A stretch of DNA of 64,000 nt from Alphaproteobacteria bacterium. Lineage in GTDB: Bacteria > Pseudomonadota > Alphaproteobacteria > Bin95. The stretch lies in the NCBI GenBank assembly GCA_020638555.1, contig JACKII010000001.1, forward strand, positions 186,001-250,000. The letters are read 5' to 3'. Made by a program: the position numbers and the translations under genes. Below, one piece after another: positions 1-10,861 of the stretch; the stretch's first letter is position 1; the number at the start of each line of letters is the position of its first letter. Under the pieces are notes generated by a model, which saw only the letters and a list, made by a program, of their open reading frames with translations, had not been told where the DNA came from and did not search any database.

Positions 1-1166
1 CGGACACCGGCGAATTGCTGGATCGCGCCCTGGCGGTACGGTTTGTGGCGCCGAACAGCTTTACCGGTGAGGATACGGTCGAACTGCACCTCCACGGCGG
101 CCCGGCCATTGTCGCCGACACGCTGGCGGCGATCCTGCGCCAACCCCATTGCCGCCAGGCACGGGAAGGCGAGTTCACGCGGCGGGCATTCGACCATGGC
201 AAGCTGGATCTGACGGCGGTGGAAGGCCTGTCCGACCTCGTCCGCGCCCGCACGGCGGCGCAGCGGCGCCAGGCGCTTTCGGCGGCGGGTGGCGAGGCGC
301 ATCGCACATTGCTCGACTGGCGCGACCGGCTGTTGCGGGCCCGCGCGCTCACCGAAACCCTGATCGATTTCGTCGACGAGGATATTCCGGACGACCTGAT
401 TGGCGACGCCCGGTCGTCCGTCGCGGCGGTCGCGCAGGCGATGCGGGCGGCCCTGGCCGATGCCGATGCGGGCTTTGCGGTGCGCGACGGCCTGCGGGTC
501 GCCATTGTCGGCGCGCCGAATGTCGGCAAGTCCACGCTGCTCAACGCGCTCGCCGGCCGCGAGGCGGCCATTGTCTCCTCGGTGGCGGGCACCACGCGCG
601 ACGTGGTCGAAATCACCCTGGATCTGGCCGGCCATCTCGTCATCATTGCCGACACCGCCGGCTTGCGGGAAACCGCCGACACCATCGAGGCCGAGGGGGT
701 TCGGCGTGCGAAAGCGGCGATGCAGCGGGCCGACCTCTGTATCGAGGTGCGCGACCTCAGCGATCCGACCGCCATGGCCCGGATGGCCGATGACGGCCTG
801 CCGGCGGACCGGACGGTCGTGTTCTGGAACAAGGCCGATCTCGCCGAACGGGATGCCCCCGCCGGAGCACTGGCCGGCGCGGCGGCGACCGGATGCGGGA
901 TCGATGCGCTGCGGCAGCTGATCCTCGACACGGCGCGCGCGCTGGCCAGCCGGGGCGAGCACGCGGTGATCCAGCGCACCCGACATCAGACCGCGCTCGC
1001 CGCGGCGGTGGACGCCCTGGCGCTGTGGGAGGAAGCGGGCGTTTCCGAAGAGATTTTGGCATCGGCGCTCGATCATGCTATTCGGGCGCTGGATCAGGTG
1101 GTGGGCGCTTCCCATGTGGAGCACATGCTGGACATCATTTTTCGCGAGTTCTGCATCGGCAAGTAA
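1..1166 (+). CDS. mnmE: tRNA uridine-5-carboxymethylaminomethyl modification GTPase MnmE (5' end outside window)
   Basis: MnmE, with MnmG, makes the cmnm5 modification of the wobble uridine in certain tRNAs; it is a cytoplasmic GTPase that dimerises through its N-terminal folate-binding domain. The reading frame is open from base 3, so the start lies upstream; about 387 of the usual 440-450 residues are present. Visible parts in order: the end of the N-terminal domain (SFTGEDTVELHLHGG), the helical domain, an inserted G domain with P-loop GAPNVGKST near 511-537, TTRD near 592, DTAGLRE near 652 and NKAD near 829, and the invariant C-terminal CIGK whose Cys is catalytic. It precedes mnmG with a gap containing parS. 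Confidence 0.97.
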   Translation, partial: DTGELLDRALAVRFVAPNSFTGEDTVELHLHGGPAIVADTLAAILRQPHCRQAREGEFTRRAFDHGKLDLTAVEGLSDLVRARTAAQRRQALSAAGGEAHRTLLDWRDRLLRARALTETLIDFVDEDIPDDLIGDARSSVAAVAQAMRAALADADAGFAVRDGLRVAIVGAPNVGKSTLLNALAGREAAIVSSVAGTTRDVVEITLDLAGHLVIIADTAGLRETADTIEAEGVRRAKAAMQRADLCIEVRDLSDPTAMARMADDGLPADRTVVFWNKADLAERDAPAGALAGAAATGCGIDALRQLILDTARALASRGEHAVIQRTRHQTALAAAVDALALWEEAGVSEEILASALDHAIRALDQVVGASHVEHMLDIIFREFCIGK

Positions 1167-1170
1167 CCGG

Positions 1171-1186
1171 GGTTTCACGTGAAACA
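1171..1186. promoter_or_regulatory. parS: parS centromere site
   Basis: The 16-mer GGTTTCACGTGAAACA matches the ParB target TGTTTCACGTGAAACA at 15 of 16 positions (only the first base differs) and is palindromic around CACGTG. It lies four bases after the mnmE stop and about 3.4 kb before parB, the usual place for parS close to the replication origin. A possible GTG start of mnmG lies inside it, which argues for the downstream start. ParB is expected to load here as a CTP-dependent clamp. Confidence 0.9.
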
Positions 1187-1238
1187 CGCGGAGTTCCTCG
1201 GTGGATCGGCACCGCCCAACGATAAGGACCAGGGTCTG

Positions 1239-3094
<1,856 letters not shown>

Positions 3095-3098
<4 letters not shown>

Positions 3099-3760
3099 AG
3101 GGGCGCGATCCTTCTCCCGACGCGGCGGCGCTGGCGGCCATGCGGGCGATCCGGCCGGTGTCGGACGCGGTGGCCGGCCGGCTGGCGGTGTATGCCGAGC
3201 AGTTGCGGCTTTGGCAGCGGAAAACGAATCTTGTGGCACCTTCGACGCTCGATTCGCTCTGGCACCGGCATTTTCTCGACAGCTGGCAGATTTTGCCGTT
3301 GTTGCCGGAACCGGACGGCCGGGCCGTGGTGGATCTTGGCAGCGGCGGCGGCTTTCCCGGCCTGGTCCTGGCCATGGCCGGTTGCAATCCGGTGCATCTG
3401 GTGGAGGCCAACGGGAAAAAGGCCGGCTTTCTGCGCTATGTGGCCGCCCAAACCGGAACCGACGTGACAATTCATGCCTGCCGTATCGAAGACCCGGCCC
3501 TGTCCGGTCTGGCGCCGGTGGCGGCGGTGACGGCCCGGGCTTGTGCCGCACTGCAGCAATTGCTGGCCTGGGCGGCACCGCTGGTTGACCCTGACAGCCG
3601 CTTGGTGTTCTTGAAAGGGCAGTCCTGGCGTGAGGAGATCGCCGCGGCGGAACGCGACTGGGCTTTTGCCTGGTCGGCGACGCCCAGCGTCACCGACCCC
3701 GAGGCTGCGATCGTCACTGTCACCGCATTGGAGCCGCGCCGTCCGCATGCCCTCGCCTGA
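3095..3760 (+). CDS. rsmG: 16S rRNA (guanine527-N7)-methyltransferase RsmG (GidB)
   Basis: SAM-dependent methyltransferase for G527 of 16S rRNA in the 30S subunit. It is 221 residues, normal for the family. The SAM-binding motif [16 protein letters not shown] lies at about residues 79-94, preceded by [19 protein letters not shown], which is typical of RsmG. It starts with GTG overlapping the mnmG stop by four bases, so it is probably translationally coupled, and its end overlaps the parA start. Loss of this enzyme gives low-level streptomycin resistance in other bacteria. Confidence 0.95.
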
Positions 3761-4558
3761 AATGCCCCGCATCGTCGCCATCGCCAATCAGAAGGGCGGC
3801 GTCGGCAAGACGACCACGGCCGTGAACCTGGCCGCGGCGCTGGCACTGGCAGGCGAGCGGGTTCTGGTGATCGATCTCGACCCGCAAGGCAATGCGTCGA
3901 CCGCGCTGGGCATGGGCTGGCAGCAACGCCAGCGCAATGTCTATCACGTGCTGTGCGACGAATGTGGGCTGGCGGAGGCCGTCATGCCGACCGGCGTGGA
4001 CCGCCTCACCTGCGTGCCGGCCACAGTGGACCTGGCGGCGATCGAGGTGGAACTGTCCGAAAGCCGTGGCCGCGAACTGCTGTTGCGTGAGGTTTTGCAG
4101 CAGTTGAATGGGTTTCTGGCGACCCGCCGACCGGACGTGGTGCTGATCGACTGTCCGCCGGCGCTGGGCCTTCTGACCGTGAACGCGCTGGCCGCGGCCG
4201 ACAGCCTGCTGGTGCCGTTGCAGGCGGAATTCCTGGCGCTGGAGGGCCTCAGCCATCTGCTGCGCACGGTCGAGACGGTGACCGACCGCATCAATCCCGG
4301 CCTGATGATCGACGGCGTGCTCATGACCATGGTCGACCGCCGCAACAATCTCTGTGCTGCGGTGGTGGACGACGCCCGCAGCTATCTGGGCGAACTGGTG
4401 TATGCGACGGAGATCCCGCGCAATGTGCGCCTGTCGGAGGCGCCGTCGCACGGCATGCCGGTGGCGCTGTACGATCCCCGCTGCGCCGGCACCCAGGCGT
4501 ATGCGGCACTGGCCGATGAGTTTCTGGCGCGGCATCGCGCCTGGCAGCAAAGGACGGG

Positions 4559-4562
<4 letters not shown>
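3747..4562 (+). CDS. parA: chromosome-partitioning ATPase ParA (Soj)
   Basis: Deviant-Walker ATPase that binds DNA non-specifically and moves ParB-parS complexes. With the ATG at 3747 the protein has 271 residues and carries NQKGGVGKTTTAVNLA at 14-29 (signature lysine and Walker A), DLDPQGNAST as the A' box, and VLIDCPPALGLLTVNAL as Walker B. Upstream in-frame codons are merely antisense-like readings of rsmG; the ATG at 3747 overlaps rsmG by 14 bases, and a second ATG (MPRIVAI) lies five codons later. It has no N-terminal HTH, so it is a chromosomal ParA. It overlaps parB by four bases. Confidence 0.97.
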
Positions 4563-5479
<917 letters not shown>

Positions 5480-5526
5480 GACTGGACCGGAGATCGGCGG
5501 CCAGTCGCCACTAGAGGACCCGTGTC

Positions 5527-6537
5527 ATGACCGTGCATCAGACCGATGTCGCCGTAATCGGCGCCGGCCCGGTGGGCCTGTTTGCGGTGTTCGAACTGGG
5601 CATGGTCGGCCTGCGCTGCCATGTGATCGACGCCTTGTCGGCCGTTGGAGGCCAATGTGTGGCGCTGTACCCGGAAAAGCCGATCTACGACATCCCCGGC
5701 TATCCCATGGTCGAGGCGCAGCAGCTGATCGACCGGCTGGCCGAACAGGCGGCGCCGTTCGAGCCAGTGTATCATCTGGGCGCGCCGGTCACGGGCCTGG
5801 AAGAATTGCCGACCGGCCGCTGGGCGCTGACCACGGCGGCCGGCGCGCGGGTCGAAGCCGGCGCGGTCATCATTGCCGCCGGCGTTGGCGCGTTCGGCCC
5901 CAACCGGCCGCCGCTCGCGGGGATTGCCGACTATGAGGGCCGCAGCGTCTTCTATCTGGTGGATCGGCGCGAGGCGTTTCGGGACAAGCGGGTGGTGATC
6001 GCCGGCGGCGGCGATTCCGCGGTCGACTGGGCCATTTCCCTGGCGGAAATCGCCGCGTCCGTGGCCGTGGTCCATCGCCGCGACAAGTTCCGCGCTGCCC
6101 CGGAAAGCGAGCGCCGCCTGCGGGCACTGGCCGCGGACGGGCAGATCGAGATGGTGGTGCCGTATCAACTGGCCGGCCTCGAAGGCGCCGGGGGTCAGCT
6201 GTCGGCCGTGGTCGTGCAGACCCTGAAAGGCGAGACCCGCAGCGTGCCGGCGGATGTGCTGCTGCCGTTTTTCGGCCTGTCCATGGATCTCGGGCCGATT
6301 GCCGAATGGGGTCTGGCGCTGGAGCACAAGCATATCGCCGTCGATGCGGCGACCTGCGCCACCAGCCGGCCGGGATTGTTCGCCGTCGGCGATATCGCGA
6401 CCTATCCGGGCAAGCTCAAGCTGATCCTGACCGGCTTCAGCGAGGCGGCCATGGCGGCCCATGCCATTCACCCGCTGCTACGCCCGGACGAGATTCTGCA
6501 CTTCGAATACTCCACCACCAAGGGTGTGCCGGGCTGA
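5527..6537 (+). CDS. ferredoxin-NADP+ reductase, thioredoxin-reductase-like type
   Basis: FAD and NADPH flavoprotein of the TrxR-like ferredoxin-NADP reductase family (YumC type), 336 residues. The N-terminal FAD site is VIGAGPVGLFAVFELG, followed by GGQCVALYPEKPIYDIPGYP, diagnostic for this family rather than thioredoxin reductase. The NADP site is IAGGGDSAVDWAISL, followed by VVHRRDKFRA. The redox CxxC of thioredoxin reductase is absent. The FAD-closing motif is GLFAVGDIATYPGKLKLI. An SD-like GAGGA lies before the ATG. The likely role is electron exchange between NADPH and ferredoxin or flavodoxin in the cytoplasm; the partner is not in this window. Confidence 0.9.
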   Translation: MTVHQTDVAVIGAGPVGLFAVFELGMVGLRCHVIDALSAVGGQCVALYPEKPIYDIPGYPMVEAQQLIDRLAEQAAPFEPVYHLGAPVTGLEELPTGRWALTTAAGARVEAGAVIIAAGVGAFGPNRPPLAGIADYEGRSVFYLVDRREAFRDKRVVIAGGGDSAVDWAISLAEIAASVAVVHRRDKFRAAPESERRLRALAADGQIEMVVPYQLAGLEGAGGQLSAVVVQTLKGETRSVPADVLLPFFGLSMDLGPIAEWGLALEHKHIAVDAATCATSRPGLFAVGDIATYPGKLKLILTGFSEAAMAAHAIHPLLRPDEILHFEYSTTKGVPG

Positions 6538-6677
6538 GACGAAGGGCCCTTTCGCTTCTGTCTTGCGGAAAGCGATGAAATGCCGCACACTATCGGTGTC
6601 GAGGGACCATCCCCCGAGCCGTCCTTCGGCGACAGCGCGAGGTTATCACCGCCACGCTGACGAAAGGAGTGTCTGGC

Positions 6678-7112
6678 ATGATCGTTCGGCAAATCCTGAA
6701 AACCAAGGGCAGCACCGTGACGGCGGTTCCGGCGGCGGAGCCGGTGGTCAACGTGGCCACCCTGCTGACCGAGGCGCGAATCGGTGCGGTGTTGGTGCAT
6801 GACTCTTTCGGCCAGCCGGCTGGCATCGTTTCGGAGCGGGATATCGTGCGCGGGATTGCAACCCGGGGCGTCAGCGTGCTGGACGAACCGGTGGAATCGT
6901 TGATGACCACGGATATCATCACCTGCTCGCCGGACGATCACATCGACGCGCTAATGCGGGTCATGACCGACCGGCGCGTGCGCCATCTGCCGGTGATCGA
7001 AAACGGGCATCTGGCCGGGATTATTTCCATCGGCGATGCGGTGAAGGCTCGTATCAGCGAGTTGGAAAGCGAAGGTGAGGCCATGCAGCGCTATATTTCC
7101 GCCAACGCCTGA
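6678..7112 (+). CDS. CBS-domain protein (paired CBS domains)
   Basis: 144-residue stand-alone CBS pair (Bateman module). Each half shows the pattern: GAVLVHDSFGQPAGIVSERDIVRGIATRG near residues 40-70, and RHLPVIENGHLAGIISIGDAVKAR near 105-130, with VESLMTTDIITCSPDDHIDALMRVM between them. Such proteins bind adenine nucleotides and modulate other proteins; the partner is unknown. The ATG at 6678 is preceded by AAGGAG with eight bases spacing; a GTG at 6669 overlaps that SD and is rejected. It is followed by a GC hairpin. Confidence 0.88.
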   Translation: MIVRQILKTKGSTVTAVPAAEPVVNVATLLTEARIGAVLVHDSFGQPAGIVSERDIVRGIATRGVSVLDEPVESLMTTDIITCSPDDHIDALMRVMTDRRVRHLPVIENGHLAGIISIGDAVKARISELESEGEAMQRYISANA

Positions 7113-7118
7113 CGCAAT

Positions 7119-7137
7119 TTCCGGCGAGCCGCCGGAA
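7119..7137 (+). terminator. GC hairpin after the CBS gene
   Basis: TTCCGGCG and CGCCGGAA form a perfect 8-bp stem with a three-base loop seven bases after the CBS stop. There is no clean T tract, so intrinsic termination is only plausible. Confidence 0.45.
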
Positions 7138-7177
7138 CCTGACAGCCTTTATGCGGTCCGGTCCCCCAAATGGGTCG

Positions 7178-7207
7178 TGGCTCCATCGCCGATGGACGAT
7201 GGAGCCA
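7178..7207. terminator. perfect 11-bp dyad between convergent genes
   Basis: TGGCTCCATCG (7178-7188) and CGATGGAGCCA (7197-7207) are exact inverse complements around an 8-base loop. It lies directly beyond the stop of the minus-strand gene ending at 7215 and between two convergent genes, so a bidirectional transcription end is likely. There is no T run on either side. Confidence 0.5.
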
Positions 7208-7214
7208 GCTTCGA

Positions 7215-7571
7215 CTACCGGCCGCGGTCGCCCGGATGGCGAAAGCGCCCGTGACCGTCATGATGGCGACCGCGGCCGTGGCGTCCACGCCATTCGTCCC
7301 GCCGGTGGCGATGGTAGCGACGGCCGTCGCGCCAGTCTTCGCGCACCCGGTATTGGTGGGGGCGAGGCGCATAGTACCGGTAATGGTCCCGGATCGGCGC
7401 GCGATACCGATAATGGTCCGGCGCCAGCAGGACGCCGACCGGCCAATCGAAAATCACGTGCAGATCGACATCGGCCTTGGCAGGCGCACTGCCCATGACG
7501 GCGATTGTCGCGGCCGTGACGACACCCGCACTCCAACGCAACACTGTGTCTAGTCGCTTGTTCAGAGCCAT
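7215..7571 (-). CDS. small exported His/Arg/Tyr-rich protein
   Basis: 118 residues. The start is well supported: AGGAGG lies five bases before the ATG. Residues 1-34 form a signal peptide (basic start, hydrophobic WSAGVVTAATIAVMG, cleavage after APAKA). The mature part is a low-complexity chain very rich in His, Arg, Asp and Tyr, with repeated PDHYRYRAP, RDHYRYYAP and RPHQYR units and a C-terminal HGRGRHHDGHGRFRHPGD. It resembles the small periplasmic basic proteins common in alphaproteobacteria, which have no known function. Metal or polyanion binding is a guess from composition only. Confidence 0.72.
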   Translation of the reverse strand: MALNKRLDTVLRWSAGVVTAATIAVMGSAPAKADVDLHVIFDWPVGVLLAPDHYRYRAPIRDHYRYYAPRPHQYRVREDWRDGRRYHRHRRDEWRGRHGRGRHHDGHGRFRHPGDRGR

Positions 7572-7685
7572 GATGGCCTCCTCACGATCGAACTAGAACG
7601 CACCATGGCCACTATCGCCCGCCGGGCGGGTTGAAACCAATAACGTTTCCGTCAGCGGTTTGTGTTCGCTGGACGGGCGGCGGCG

Positions 7686-8501
7686 TCAGGCCGCGTGGCG
7701 CGCCAGTGCGCGCAGGTCGGTATCGTCACAGAGATTCAGAGGGTTATCCCAGTCTCTCCCCCGCACATACGCCGGCCGCGGATCCGGAATATCCTCCGGT
7801 CGGTTGGCGCAGGTGTTGTAGCAGAGAAAGATCTGCCACCGGTTGTCGGCGGAGAGATTGTGGCCGGAAGCGTGCAGCAGGTTGCAATCGAAAATCACGC
7901 CGTCTCCCGGCTTCGACGTGATCGCGACGGGCGGGCCGTATTTCCGGATCCGTTCGCGCGTGACCGCGTGCGGCACGGCATAGAGGTGATAGGCGGTCGA
8001 CGTGTCATAGACTGCGTCGTGCCGGCCTTCCCGATGGCTGCCGGGCAGGAAATAGAGGCAGCCGTTGATCTCCTCGGCGGTGTCCAGGCTCACCATCAGC
8101 GTGGTCATGTCCGGCCGGCGAATGCCGTCCAGCTGCCAGGAGCCGAAATCCTGGTGCCAGGGCCAGGCCGAGCCCTCGATGGAGGTTTTCAGGTTGCATT
8201 TGGTGTGATGCAGATAGAGCGCCTCGTCCTTCAGCACCTGCCGGGCGACGCCCAGTGTGCGCGGCAGGCGCACCAATGCGGCCATGGCCTCGGAACTGAC
8301 CGCCCGGTCCGGCTGGTGCAGGCCCAGCATGATCTTGGGCGGACCGTCGTCGGACTCGCGTTTCACCTCTTCGGCCTTGATCCGGGCGACCCGTTCGATT
8401 TCGGCGCGCAGCAGCGCCACCTCGCCCGCATCCAGCAGGTTCGGCAGCAGCAAAAAGCCGTCGCGGTCGTAGGCGGCGCTTTGTTCGGACGTGAGTTGCA
8501 T
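7686..8501 (-). CDS. phytanoyl-CoA dioxygenase (PhyH) family protein
   Basis: Fe(II)/2-oxoglutarate-dependent oxygenase of the PhyH family, 271 residues. The metal facial triad is visible: WHQDFGSWQ (His and Asp near 115 and 117) and LLHASGHNLSADNRW (His near 212, with the 2-oxoglutarate Arg a few residues on). FLPGSHREGRH is also typical. The surrounding motif resembles that of ectoine hydroxylase, but this is not an ectoine locus. The ATG at 8501 follows GGAAAGGAG. It is the last gene of a minus-strand unit with three CoA-transferases, so its substrate may be an acyl-CoA or the acid released from one; the exact substrate is not inferable. Confidence 0.85.
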   Translation of the reverse strand: MQLTSEQSAAYDRDGFLLLPNLLDAGEVALLRAEIERVARIKAEEVKRESDDGPPKIMLGLHQPDRAVSSEAMAALVRLPRTLGVARQVLKDEALYLHHTKCNLKTSIEGSAWPWHQDFGSWQLDGIRRPDMTTLMVSLDTAEEINGCLYFLPGSHREGRHDAVYDTSTAYHLYAVPHAVTRERIRKYGPPVAITSKPGDGVIFDCNLLHASGHNLSADNRWQIFLCYNTCANRPEDIPDPRPAYVRGRDWDNPLNLCDDTDLRALARHAA

Positions 8502-8523
8502 GGGCAGGGCTCCTTTCCGGGGA

Positions 8524-9669
8524 TCAGTCGAGGGCGAGGCCGAACTCCGTGGCAATCGCCGCCGTGTGCTCGCCCAGCAGCGGTGCGCCCTGGGGCGAAC
8601 GCACCGGGGTTGCGGCAAAGCGGATCGGGTTCAGGACCACCGGGATTTCTCCCGCGGCCGTGTGCGGGGCCGTGCCGACCAGGCCGCGCTCGCGCACTTC
8701 CGGCGAATCCACCGCCTCGCCGATGGTGCGGATCGGCCCGCCGGGCACGCCGGCGCCGCGCATGGCCTCGACCCACTGGTCGCGGGGCTGGGTGGCGAAG
8801 GCCTGTTCGATCTCGGCGACCAACGCCGCCTTGTTCTGCACCCGGGCGGAGTTGGTGGCATAGCGCGGGTCATCCAGCCAGTCCGCCCGATGGACGATGG
8901 CGTCGACGAATTTGCGCCAGACCCGTTCGCCGCCGAGGGTCATCTGCAAGGGGCCGTCGCTCGCCTGAAACACGCCGATGGGCGCGGCGGCCGGGCTGCT
9001 GTTGCCGTGGCGCGTCGGCGGGTCGCCGGAAATGCGGTAGTTCATGCCATAGAAATAGGTCATGGCGAGCGCATTGCGGAACAGGCCGACGCTCACCGCC
9101 TGGCCCGTGCCGGACTCCTCGCGGGCGATCAGGGCCGCCAGGATGGCCTGAACCAGGCTGTTGGCCGCGGTCAGCTCCATCATCGGCAGGCCGGATTTGG
9201 CCGGCGGCCCTTCCGGCAGGCCGCTGATCGCGCCCCAGCCGCTGGCCGCCTGGTGCAGCGCGTCGCGGCCGACGGAACCGTCCGGAAGGGTCGGGTCGAT
9301 GGCGGCATGGATCAGGCGCGGCGCTGCGGCGCGCAGGGCGTCGGCACCCAGGCCGAGGGCGGCCATGGCCTCGTCCGGGGAGTCAATGACCGCCACGTCG
9401 GCCCGCCCGGCCAGGGTCCGGGCGGCGCGCTGGCCGCTCTCGGTCGCAAGGTCCAGCACCAGCGAGCGCTTGTTGCGGTTCAGGGCGAGAAAGGCCGCGG
9501 AGTCGCCATTGGTGAGCCGTGGCCCCGGCCAGGCCCGCACCGGGTCGCCGCCGGGCGGTTCCACCTTGATGACGGTGGCGCCAAGGTCGCCCAGCATCTG
9601 GGTGGCGGCGGGGCCGGCAACGCCGGCGGTGAAGTCGGCAACGGTGATGCCGTCCAGGATCGAAGCCAT
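8524..9669 (-). CDS. family III CoA-transferase (CaiB/BaiF), divergent active site
   Basis: 381 residues, starting ADFTAGVAGPAATQMLGDLGATVIKVEPP, the N-terminal Rossmann half of CaiB/BaiF enzymes; NRNKRSLVLDLATESGQ and the C-terminal GAPLLGEHTAAI are also typical. The family moves CoA between carboxylic acids through a catalytic Asp, which in the neighbouring paralogues lies in the pattern (V/A)D(V/I)xTG. Here the aligned stretch reads LPMMELTAANS: Asp is replaced by Glu and the following Gly by Ala. The enzyme may therefore be altered or inactive. It starts one base after the preceding gene's stop, third of three tandem paralogues. Confidence 0.9.
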   Translation of the reverse strand: MASILDGITVADFTAGVAGPAATQMLGDLGATVIKVEPPGGDPVRAWPGPRLTNGDSAAFLALNRNKRSLVLDLATESGQRAARTLAGRADVAVIDSPDEAMAALGLGADALRAAAPRLIHAAIDPTLPDGSVGRDALHQAASGWGAISGLPEGPPAKSGLPMMELTAANSLVQAILAALIAREESGTGQAVSVGLFRNALAMTYFYGMNYRISGDPPTRHGNSSPAAAPIGVFQASDGPLQMTLGGERVWRKFVDAIVHRADWLDDPRYATNSARVQNKAALVAEIEQAFATQPRDQWVEAMRGAGVPGGPIRTIGEAVDSPEVRERGLVGTAPHTAAGEIPVVLNPIRFAATPVRSPQGAPLLGEHTAAIATEFGLALD

Positions 9670-9670
9670 G

Positions 9671-10861
9671 TTACGCCGCCTCCTCTGCCGCGCCCATGGC
9701 GCCGGTGGCGCGCAAGCGGGCCGCCCGTTCGGTGTCATAGCCGAGCCATTCCCGCAGAACGGCCGCCGCATCGCGCCCCAACAGCGGAGCCCCTTGCGGC
9801 GCGCGGGCCGGGCTGCCCTCCAGGCGCATCGGGCTCGGCATGTCGGGTGCCTCGCCCAGGTCCGGGTGCGGCACCGATACCAGCGCCTGCGAGGCGGCCG
9901 GGTCGGCGAAGGCTTCCGGGATTTCCCGGGCCTCGAAGCAGGGCACGCCCGCGGCCTGCAACGCCACCAGCACTTCCAACCGGGTGAGCGGCGCCAGCAC
10001 GTCCGCCAGCGCCCGGTCCACCCTGGCACGGTCGGCGATGCGGCCGGCATTCGTCCCCCAGTCCGATGGCGCGGAAAGACCCAGCGCCTGGGCCAGCGCC
10101 CGGAACTGGGCGTCGGTCTCGACCGCCAGGACGATGTCGCCGTCGGCAGAGGCATAGCGGCCGACCGGATGCAGGAAATAATCGCCATTGCCGAGCCGCT
10201 CCGGCACCGTGCCGTCCAGCAGATAACCGGTGGCGTGCAGGCCGGTCTGGGCAAAGCCGGTGTCGAACAGCGGCACTTCCAGGAACTGGCCCTGGCCGGT
10301 GCGCTTGCGGTGGTAGAGCGCGGCCAGCACGCCGACGCCGCCGGTGAGCCCGGTGGAGACGTCCACCATCGGGATGGCGGTGCGCACGGGCTCCTGGTGC
10401 GGGTGTCCGGTCAGCGACATGAAGCCGCTTTCCGCCTGCACCACCGGGTCGTAGCCGAGCCGCTTCTGAAACGGCCCGGTGCGGCCATAGGCCGAGGTGG
10501 AGCAATAGATCAGGTCCGGGCGCTGCACGCTCTCATAGTCCAGCCCGAACTTGGCCATGACGCCGGTGGAGAAATTCTCGATCACCACATCCGCCGCGTC
10601 GATCAGCGCCCGCGCCGTCGCACGGCCTTCCGGCACCGAGAGGTCGAGCGCGATGGAGCGCTTGTTGCGGTTGTAGCAAAGGAACGCGCCGGAAAGCCCG
10701 TGATAGTCCGGCGGGGTGTAGCCGCGGGTATCGTCGCCGCCGACCGGATGCTCGATCTTGACCACGTCCGCGCCGAGATCGGCCAGGTGCATGGAAGCGA
10801 GCGGCCCGGCGATGACGCGCGAGAAATCGGCAACGCGGATGCCTGTGAGCGGCGGGCTCAT
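9671..10861 (-). CDS. family III CoA-transferase (CaiB/BaiF)
   Basis: 396 residues. The N-terminal half has GIRVADFSRVIAGPLASMHLADLGADVVKIEHP and NRNKRSIALDLSVPEGR; GYDPVVQAESGFMSLTGHP and PMVDVSTGLTGG follow, where the Asp is the expected catalytic residue. The C-terminus shows GSPARAPQGAPLLGRDAA, typical of the family. It is the middle member of three tandem paralogues; its ATG overlaps the stop of the upstream gene by four bases, so the genes are translationally coupled. The acyl donor and acceptor cannot be told from sequence. Confidence 0.93.
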   Translation of the reverse strand: MSPPLTGIRVADFSRVIAGPLASMHLADLGADVVKIEHPVGGDDTRGYTPPDYHGLSGAFLCYNRNKRSIALDLSVPEGRATARALIDAADVVIENFSTGVMAKFGLDYESVQRPDLIYCSTSAYGRTGPFQKRLGYDPVVQAESGFMSLTGHPHQEPVRTAIPMVDVSTGLTGGVGVLAALYHRKRTGQGQFLEVPLFDTGFAQTGLHATGYLLDGTVPERLGNGDYFLHPVGRYASADGDIVLAVETDAQFRALAQALGLSAPSDWGTNAGRIADRARVDRALADVLAPLTRLEVLVALQAAGVPCFEAREIPEAFADPAASQALVSVPHPDLGEAPDMPSPMRLEGSPARAPQGAPLLGRDAAAVLREWLGYDTERAARLRATGAMGAAEEAA

